A DNA stretch of 10,300 bases, from the NCBI GenBank assembly GCA_009936695.1, contig JAACEA010000179.1, positions 1 to 10,300 on the forward strand. The letters run 5' to 3'. Shown here piece after piece: positions 6,241 through 10,300 of this stretch (its first letter is position 1; each line of letters starts with the position of its first letter). A program made the position numbers and the translations under genes. Under the pieces are notes generated by a model. The model saw only the letters and a list, made by a program, of their open reading frames with translations. It did no database searches and was not told the DNA's origin. Source of the DNA: Planctomycetia bacterium (GTDB lineage: Bacteria > Planctomycetota > Phycisphaerae > Phycisphaerales > SM1A02).

Positions 6241-7530
6241 ATGCCCTACACGATGAAACCTGACGAGGTCTACGGCCTCGACATCGAGAACACCGACTAC
6301 CTGAAGGACCACGTCCAGGCCCCCGACCGGTGGGTCCTGAACTTCGGTCCGCAGCACCCGGCGACCCACACCACGCTCCGACTGGTGCTGGAGCTCGACG
6401 GCGAGCGGGTGGCACGCTGCACGCCCCACATCGGCTACCTCCATTCCGGCTTCGAGAAGCTGGGCGAGCATCACGACTACAACCAGTACGTGTGCACCGT
6501 GAGCCGGATGAACTACGTGTCCCCGATCGGCAACGACATCGCGTGGCACACGGTCTGCGAGCAGCTCTTCGACATCGACGTGACGCCGCGATGCAAGGTC
6601 GTGCGGACGATCATGGCGGAGCTCGCCCGGATCCAGGATCACCTCCTGTCCATCGGTGCGGCGGCGCTCGACCTCGGGGCCTTCACCGGCTTCCTCTACG
6701 GGTTCAACGAGCGGGAATTCATCTACGACATCGTCGAATACCTCTCCGGGCAGCGGTTCCATCCCGATTGGACCCGGCTCGGCGGGGCGTGGCGGGACAT
6801 CGACGATGACGAGGTGTTCAAGCGGATGGTCAAGGAGTTCATCCACACCCGCCTCCCCAATGCGCAGCGTGATCTCGAAGCGTGCCTGAACCGGAACCGG
6901 ATCTTCAACGACCGGCTCCGGGGCGTCGGAACCATCAGTCGCGAGGACGCGATGGCATGGAGCCTCTCCGGCCCCGTGGGCCGCGCGAGCGGCCTGACCC
7001 GGGACATCCGCAAGTCGGATCCGTACCTGTGCTACGCCGACAACTGGGACGGCCGCGGTGCGGAAGCGGTGAAGTTCGACGTGCCGATCTCGACCGACGG
7101 CGACTCCTTCTCCCGCTACCTGGTCCGGCTCGAGGAGCTCCGACAGTCCGTGCGGATCATCGAGCAGCTCATCGATGACATTCCGTCCGGGCCCATCGAC
7201 ACCCTCGCCGACTCGAAGGCCCGCATCCCCGAGAAGGGTGAGGTCTACGGGTCCATCGAAGGGACCATCCAGCTCTTCGAACTGCTGATGCACAATCGCG
7301 GCGTCGACGCCCCGATCGGCGAGCTGTACGGCGCCGTGGAGAGTCCCAACGGGGAGCTCGGCTACTACATCGTCGCGAACGGCACGAAGTATCCGACCCG
7401 CGTCCGGACGCGTCCGCCCTCCTTCGTCAACTACTCGGTGTTCGCCAAGCTCATCGAGGGGCACCTCGTGAGCGACGTGGTGGCCGTGCTCGGATCCCTC
7501 AACGTCATCGCGGCCGAACTGGACCGCTGA
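6241..7530 (+). CDS. nuoD: NADH-quinone oxidoreductase subunit D (49 kDa)
   Basis: This 429-residue subunit lies in the hydrophilic arm of complex I and forms much of the quinone-reduction site. The NFGPQHPATHTTLRLVLELD block (34-53) holds the quinone-site His43; HIGYLHSGFEKLGEHHDYNQ (63-82) and SRMNYVSPIGND (88-99) follow, with Tyr92 at the quinone-contacting position. AELARIQDHLLSIGAAALDLG (around 120-140) and FLYGFNERE are further family blocks. The C-terminus GELGYYIVANGTKYPTRVR through GSLNVIAAELDR is the standard NuoD ending. Changes from the commonest consensus are TT instead of GV after His43, MNY for MDY and GSLN for GSLD. It is not fused to NuoC. Start: the open frame extends to 6067, but conservation begins after 6241; ATG 6253 is an alternative, and neither has a Shine-Dalgarno. 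nuoE starts 55 bp downstream. Confidence 0.95.
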   Translation: MPYTMKPDEVYGLDIENTDYLKDHVQAPDRWVLNFGPQHPATHTTLRLVLELDGERVARCTPHIGYLHSGFEKLGEHHDYNQYVCTVSRMNYVSPIGNDIAWHTVCEQLFDIDVTPRCKVVRTIMAELARIQDHLLSIGAAALDLGAFTGFLYGFNEREFIYDIVEYLSGQRFHPDWTRLGGAWRDIDDDEVFKRMVKEFIHTRLPNAQRDLEACLNRNRIFNDRLRGVGTISREDAMAWSLSGPVGRASGLTRDIRKSDPYLCYADNWDGRGAEAVKFDVPISTDGDSFSRYLVRLEELRQSVRIIEQLIDDIPSGPIDTLADSKARIPEKGEVYGSIEGTIQLFELLMHNRGVDAPIGELYGAVESPNGELGYYIVANGTKYPTRVRTRPPSFVNYSVFAKLIEGHLVSDVVAVLGSLNVIAAELDR

Positions 7531-7585
7531 TCGCACCGAACCCCAACCCCGCCCGTTCGTCGGTCGGGTCGCAAGAGGTCAATCG

Positions 7586-8137
7586 ATGTCCTGGAAGATC
7601 GTAGATTCCGGAAACGCCAAGATCGAGCGGCGAGACGAGCCGTGGTGCACCGAAGCCATGAAGGCTCGATGGACCGCCGAGATCATTCCCCGTTACGAGA
7701 CCCGGCACGGCGCGCTCATGCCGATCCTCCACGAGGTCCAGCACGAGTATCGCCACGTTCCCTATCAGGCGATGATCGAGCTCGCGACCTTTCTCCAGAT
7801 CCCGCCCGCCGAGGTTCTCGACACCGTCAGTTTCTACGAGGAGTACACGGTCGAGCCCGTCGGCAAGTGCGTCATCGGGATCTGCCAGTCGATCGCCTGC
7901 GAGGTCTGCGGCCACCAGGCGCTGCTCGACCACGTCCGGGACGAACTCGGCATCGACCCGCATGAGACCACGGAAGACGGCCTCTTCTCGCTGCTGGCGA
8001 TGGAGTGTCTGGGATCCTGCGACACCGCCCCGGTGGCGCTGTTCAACGAGACCCTCCATGAGAATCTCGACATTCCCACCATCGATCGCCTGATCGCCGA
8101 GGCGAGGCAGGTCGGTGACGGCGGATCGGAGCACTGA
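7586..8137 (+). CDS. nuoE: NADH-quinone oxidoreductase subunit E (24 kDa, 2Fe-2S)
   Basis: This 183-residue thioredoxin-fold subunit carries the [2Fe-2S] cluster N1a beside the FMN site of NuoF, at the NADH-input tip of complex I in the cytoplasm. The N-terminal helical part has the family pattern ALMPILHEVQHEYRHVP (43-59), IPPAEVLDTVSFYEEY (72-87) and GKCVIGIC (93-100). The four cluster ligands are C100, C105, C141 and C145, with the standard C-x4-C and C-x3-C spacing (CQSIAC and CLGSC). An extra Cys at 108 is not a family ligand. GAGG-like GAGG at 7575-7578 lies seven bases before the ATG. Length is near the usual 160-190. The next ORF begins six bases after the stop, suggesting translational coupling within a nuoD-nuoE-ORF-nuoF operon. 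The cluster motif could also occur in NAD-dependent hydrogenase or formate dehydrogenase gamma subunits, but neighbouring nuoD and nuoF favour complex I. Confidence 0.94.
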   Translation: MSWKIVDSGNAKIERRDEPWCTEAMKARWTAEIIPRYETRHGALMPILHEVQHEYRHVPYQAMIELATFLQIPPAEVLDTVSFYEEYTVEPVGKCVIGICQSIACEVCGHQALLDHVRDELGIDPHETTEDGLFSLLAMECLGSCDTAPVALFNETLHENLDIPTIDRLIAEARQVGDGGSEH

Positions 8138-8143
8138 ACCCGA

Positions 8144-8398
8144 ATGAGCGGTCAGGAACCGAAGTCGATCATGCGTTCGCTCGGCGAGTTCGTCGGGCAC
8201 GTCGCGAAGGGGATCCGGACGGATCCTTCTGCGCCGAAGGTCACCGAGGTCCGCCGCGAGGTCGAGACGGAACGACGAGGTGACGTGGTGCTCCGCCGAA
8301 CCACGATCGAAGAGGTTGAAATGCCCGCTGACCGACCGCCGAAGCCGGAGGTCGATTCCCCGGACGAGACGAACTCCGACTCCAGAACCGATTCCTGA
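8144..8398 (+). CDS. Small charged hypothetical protein between nuoE and nuoF
   Basis: I do not recognise this 84-residue protein. It has a short N-terminal amphipathic helix candidate (IMRSLGEFVGHVAKGI, 9-24), a highly charged middle (VTEVRREVETERRGDVVLRR, 33-52, then TTIEEVEMP) that could be two beta strands or a helix, and a disordered Pro/Asp/Ser-rich tail (62-84). It has no Cys, no membrane segment and no signal peptide. Third codon positions are mostly G or C, as in its neighbours, and the start lies six bases after the nuoE stop, both of which favour a real gene. GGAG at 8128-8131 is the closest ribosome site, twelve bases from the ATG. Its place inside a complex I operon suggests an accessory, assembly or lineage-specific role, but that is inference from position only. 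Confidence 0.65.
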   Translation: MSGQEPKSIMRSLGEFVGHVAKGIRTDPSAPKVTEVRREVETERRGDVVLRRTTIEEVEMPADRPPKPEVDSPDETNSDSRTDS

Positions 8399-8411
8399 AC
8401 GAATCCCCCGA

Positions 8412-8439
8412 ACGACGCGAACCAGCACGACGCGAACCA
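8412..8439 (+). repeat. 15-bp-period tandem repeat in the leader of nuoF
   Basis: ACGACGCGAACCA occurs at 8412-8424 and again at 8427-8439, two exact 13-bp copies separated by GC, so the period is 15 bp. It fills almost half of the 66-bp gap between the small ORF and nuoF. No function is evident. Confidence 0.7.
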
Positions 8440-8464
8440 AGGCCCCGAATTCGAGATCCCCAGA

Positions 8465-9808
8465 ATGCCCATGAACGAGCCAGTCCTCACCAAGCGAATC
8501 CCCACCCACCCCTGGGGCGATCCCAAGGATCGCCGCACCGTCGGTCTGGAGGAGTTCGTCCGCACGGGTGGTTACGCCAATCTCGAGAAGGCGCTCGATC
8601 GCAAGCCCGAGGAGATCGTCGAGGAGGTGAAGGGCGCCGTGCTTCGCGGCCGCGGCGGCGCGGGGTTCCCGGCGGGACTGAAGTGGTCGTTCCTCCCCGA
8701 GGCCGACGGCGGTCGGCGTTACCTCGCGGTCAACTGTGATGAAGCCGAGCCCGGGACCTTCAAGGATCGCCTGCTCTGCGACTTCGATCCGCACCTCGTG
8801 CTCGAAGGCATCGCGATCGCCTGCTACGCCTGCCGGCTGGACACCGCGTACTTCTTCATCCGCGGCGAGTACCACCACCAGGCGAAGGTGATGCAGCGTG
8901 CGATCGAGGAAGCCTATGAACACGGCGTCTTCGGCAAGCAGGGGCTGCTCAAGGGCAAGACCGACTTCGCGGTGGACTGTCATCTCCACCGCGGTGCCGG
9001 CGCCTACATCTGCGGCGAGGAGACGGGACTGCTTGAAGCGGTCGAAGGCAAGCGCGGCTGGCCCCGGATCAAGCCGCCGTTCCCGGCGGTGAAGGGCCTG
9101 TTCGGTCGGCCGACCATCGTGAACAACGTCGAGACGCTGGCCGCGGTGGTTCCGATCATCGAACACGGGGTCGAGTGGTGGAAGGGGCACGGCTGCGAAA
9201 GCGCCACCGGTGGCCCGCCCAGCTACGGCACCAAGCTGATGGGCGTGTCAGGCCACGTCGAGCGACCTGGCGTCTACGAGTGCGATCTCGGCATCCCGCT
9301 CCGCGAACTGGTGGAGAAGCACTGCCAGGGAATGCGAAACGGCAAGCGGTTCAAGGGGGCGATCGCCGGCGGCGTCTCGATGGGCGTGCTCGGCCCGGAC
9401 CAGTTCGACGCCCCGATGGACTTCGACATCGGTCGTTTCGACGTCCTCGGACTCGGCACCGCGTGTCCCACCGTCTTCGATGAAGACACCGACATGGTGG
9501 CGGTCGCCCGGAACATCGCTCGTTTCTTCAAGAACGAATCGTGCGGCCAGTGCACCCCGTGCCGCGAAGGTTCCGGCTGGATCCTGAAGCTTCTCACCCG
9601 CATCGAACGCGGCGCGGGGACCACGAAGGATCTGGATCTGCTGCTCGAGGTCGCCGGTTCGATGGGGCTCACGCCCGGAACCACGATCTGCGGTCTCGCG
9701 GACGGAAACAACTGGGCGGTGCGCACGATCGTCAACAAGTACCGCGGGGAATTCGAGGCTCGTGTGAAGCCCCAGTTCATTCCGGTCACGGTCACGGCGG
9801 GAGCTTGA
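8465..9808 (+). CDS. nuoF: NADH-quinone oxidoreductase subunit F (51 kDa, FMN/NADH/4Fe-4S)
   Basis: This 447-residue subunit oxidises NADH and passes electrons via FMN to the [4Fe-4S] cluster N3 and onward. The FMN/NADH-binding region has RGRGGAGFPAGLKWSF (61-76) and NCDEAEPGTFKDR (90-102). GAYICGEETGLLEAVEGKRG (179-198) and KPPFPAVKGLFGRPTIVNNV (203-222) are diagnostic. A SLBB-like segment (about 255-310) includes AGGVSMGVLGP (301-311). Cluster N3 ligands are C360, C363 and C366 in SCGQCTPC, with C409 in TTICGLADG. Length is normal for NuoF. Start: ATG 8465 or ATG 8471; neither has a clear Shine-Dalgarno, and the first is taken because nothing separates them. nuoG does not follow; ybeY starts six bases after the stop. 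A soluble hydrogenase or formate dehydrogenase beta subunit is less likely given nuoD and nuoE alongside. Confidence 0.95.
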   Translation: MPMNEPVLTKRIPTHPWGDPKDRRTVGLEEFVRTGGYANLEKALDRKPEEIVEEVKGAVLRGRGGAGFPAGLKWSFLPEADGGRRYLAVNCDEAEPGTFKDRLLCDFDPHLVLEGIAIACYACRLDTAYFFIRGEYHHQAKVMQRAIEEAYEHGVFGKQGLLKGKTDFAVDCHLHRGAGAYICGEETGLLEAVEGKRGWPRIKPPFPAVKGLFGRPTIVNNVETLAAVVPIIEHGVEWWKGHGCESATGGPPSYGTKLMGVSGHVERPGVYECDLGIPLRELVEKHCQGMRNGKRFKGAIAGGVSMGVLGPDQFDAPMDFDIGRFDVLGLGTACPTVFDEDTDMVAVARNIARFFKNESCGQCTPCREGSGWILKLLTRIERGAGTTKDLDLLLEVAGSMGLTPGTTICGLADGNNWAVRTIVNKYRGEFEARVKPQFIPVTVTAGA

Positions 9809-9814
9809 ACGACG

Positions 9815-10300
9815 ATGCATGCCGACGGTGATACCGATGGCGGATCGGCGCCCGAGCCCGCCGCCGAACCCGACCCTCCGGAACCGGGATCCCCTGGCGG
9901 GATCCCGGCGAATTCGTCGGCGGCGATCGTCGAGGTCCGGTGTTCGGCGTCCGGCGGGGAGACCGTCGACCTGGCGTGGATCCGCGACCGGGCCGGGGCG
10001 GTGATCCATCGCGTCTCCGCCGAGCAGGACAAGAGAATCGAACGGTGCACGGTTCTGATCGTCGACGACGCCGAGATGTCGGTCGCGCACGAGCGTTTCA
10101 GCCGCGTGTCCGGGCCCACCGACGTGCTGACGTTCGTGTCGGAAACGGGTGACGGGCTCGAGATCGATCTCCTGGCCTGTCTCGACGAGGCGTCCCGGCG
10201 AGTCGCTTCGTTCCAGCACGATGTCATGCACGAGCTTCTTCTCTACGTGGTGCACGGCGTGCTGCACGCCGTCGGGCACGACGATCACGATCCGGAGGCC
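9815..10300 (+). CDS. ybeY: Endoribonuclease YbeY (16S rRNA maturation), truncated by window edge
   Basis: An open frame from the ATG at 9815 runs 162 codons to the right edge without a stop. The recognisable part is GPTDVLTF (100-107) and YVVHGVLHAVGHDDHDPEA (144-162), matching the PTDVLSF block and the zinc motif HGxLHLxGxDH of the YbeY metalloprotein family, which processes 16S rRNA 3' ends and takes part in ribosome quality control. Ligands H147 and H151 are in place. The canonical third His falls on D157, with histidines at 155 and 158, so the motif has a one-residue shift. Residues 1-35 are a Pro/Glu/Gly-rich extension not typical of the family; no alternative in-frame ATG, GTG or TTG exists until codon 63, inside the core, so the extension appears genuine. 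GGAG at 9800-9803 is eleven bases upstream. The six-base gap after nuoF suggests co-transcription. Confidence 0.85.
   Translation, partial: MHADGDTDGGSAPEPAAEPDPPEPGSPGGIPANSSAAIVEVRCSASGGETVDLAWIRDRAGAVIHRVSAEQDKRIERCTVLIVDDAEMSVAHERFSRVSGPTDVLTFVSETGDGLEIDLLACLDEASRRVASFQHDVMHELLLYVVHGVLHAVGHDDHDPEA
9884..9908 (+). repeat. Perfect 10-bp inverted repeat inside the ybeY 5' region
   Basis: CCGGGATCCC (9884-9893) and GGGATCCCGG (9899-9908) are exact reverse complements with a five-base loop CTGGC. Each arm also contains the palindrome GGGATCCC, so the two arms are direct repeats as well. No T-run follows, so it is not a typical terminator. It lies within codons 24-32 of ybeY, in the extension. 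Confidence 0.8.

Noticed and set aside
6180..6263. 27-codon upstream ORF overlapping the nuoD start
   Set aside because: Its ATG lies one base after the TATACT box and so before the likely transcription start; codon use and product give no support.
6178..7536. 452-codon minus-strand open frame opposite nuoD
   Set aside because: nuoD is unambiguous on the plus strand; this frame has no known motifs.
7505..9190. 561-codon minus-strand open frame opposite nuoE and nuoF
   Set aside because: It lies over genes with complete iron-sulphur and FMN motifs; the translation shows no recognisable fold, and GC-rich codon bias of the sense genes explains its length.
1..10300. CRISPR arrays, insertion sequences, tRNA or rRNA genes
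   Set aside because: I saw no regularly spaced repeats, transposase motifs, terminal inverted repeats, or tRNA/rRNA signature sequence anywhere in the window.

Overview
The window looks like a stretch of a GC-rich bacterial chromosome, most likely from Planctomycetota and probably from a Phycisphaerae-like lineage. The reasons are the strong G/C preference at third codon positions, a secreted protein ending in a two-repeat dockerin-type calcium-binding tail of the kind common in that class, and complex I genes placed outside a full nuo operon. This placement is inference: no rRNA or other clean phylogenetic marker is present.

Layout. Positions 1-206 (minus strand) hold the N-terminus of a D-2-hydroxyacid dehydrogenase, cut by the window edge. 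A divergent intergenic region with promoter-like sequence for each strand follows. All remaining genes are on the plus strand: an HU-family DNA-binding protein (403-711) with a hairpin terminator candidate behind it; the flagellar stator pair motA-motB (951-2528); a secreted subtilisin-fold protein with a C-terminal dockerin (2676-4220); a fused two-domain ABC transporter permease of the Fe(III)/2-aminoethylphosphonate/thiamine type (4274-6070); then nuoD, nuoE, an unrecognised 84-residue ORF, nuoF and the start of ybeY (6241 to the window end).

How the genes work together. MotA and MotB form the ion-driven torque generator of the flagellum. NuoD, NuoE and NuoF are the quinone-site, 2Fe-2S and NADH/FMN/4Fe-4S subunits of NADH:quinone oxidoreductase. 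NuoE and NuoF together make the NADH-input tip, but NuoG and NuoC are not next to them, so the complex must be completed from elsewhere in the genome. ybeY (16S rRNA maturation endonuclease) follows nuoF by six bases and is probably co-transcribed. The permease stands without a binding protein or ATPase in view.

Nothing in the window is a clear new multi-gene system. The most unusual items are the subtilisin-like protein, whose catalytic Asp position reads Gln while His, Asn and Ser are kept; the unrecognised small ORF between nuoE and nuoF; two genes with a TAG-type -10 box exactly nine bases before the ATG and no well-placed Shine-Dalgarno, suggesting near-leaderless mRNAs; a 10-bp perfect inverted repeat in the N-terminal extension of YbeY; and a strong excess of GATC in non-coding DNA.
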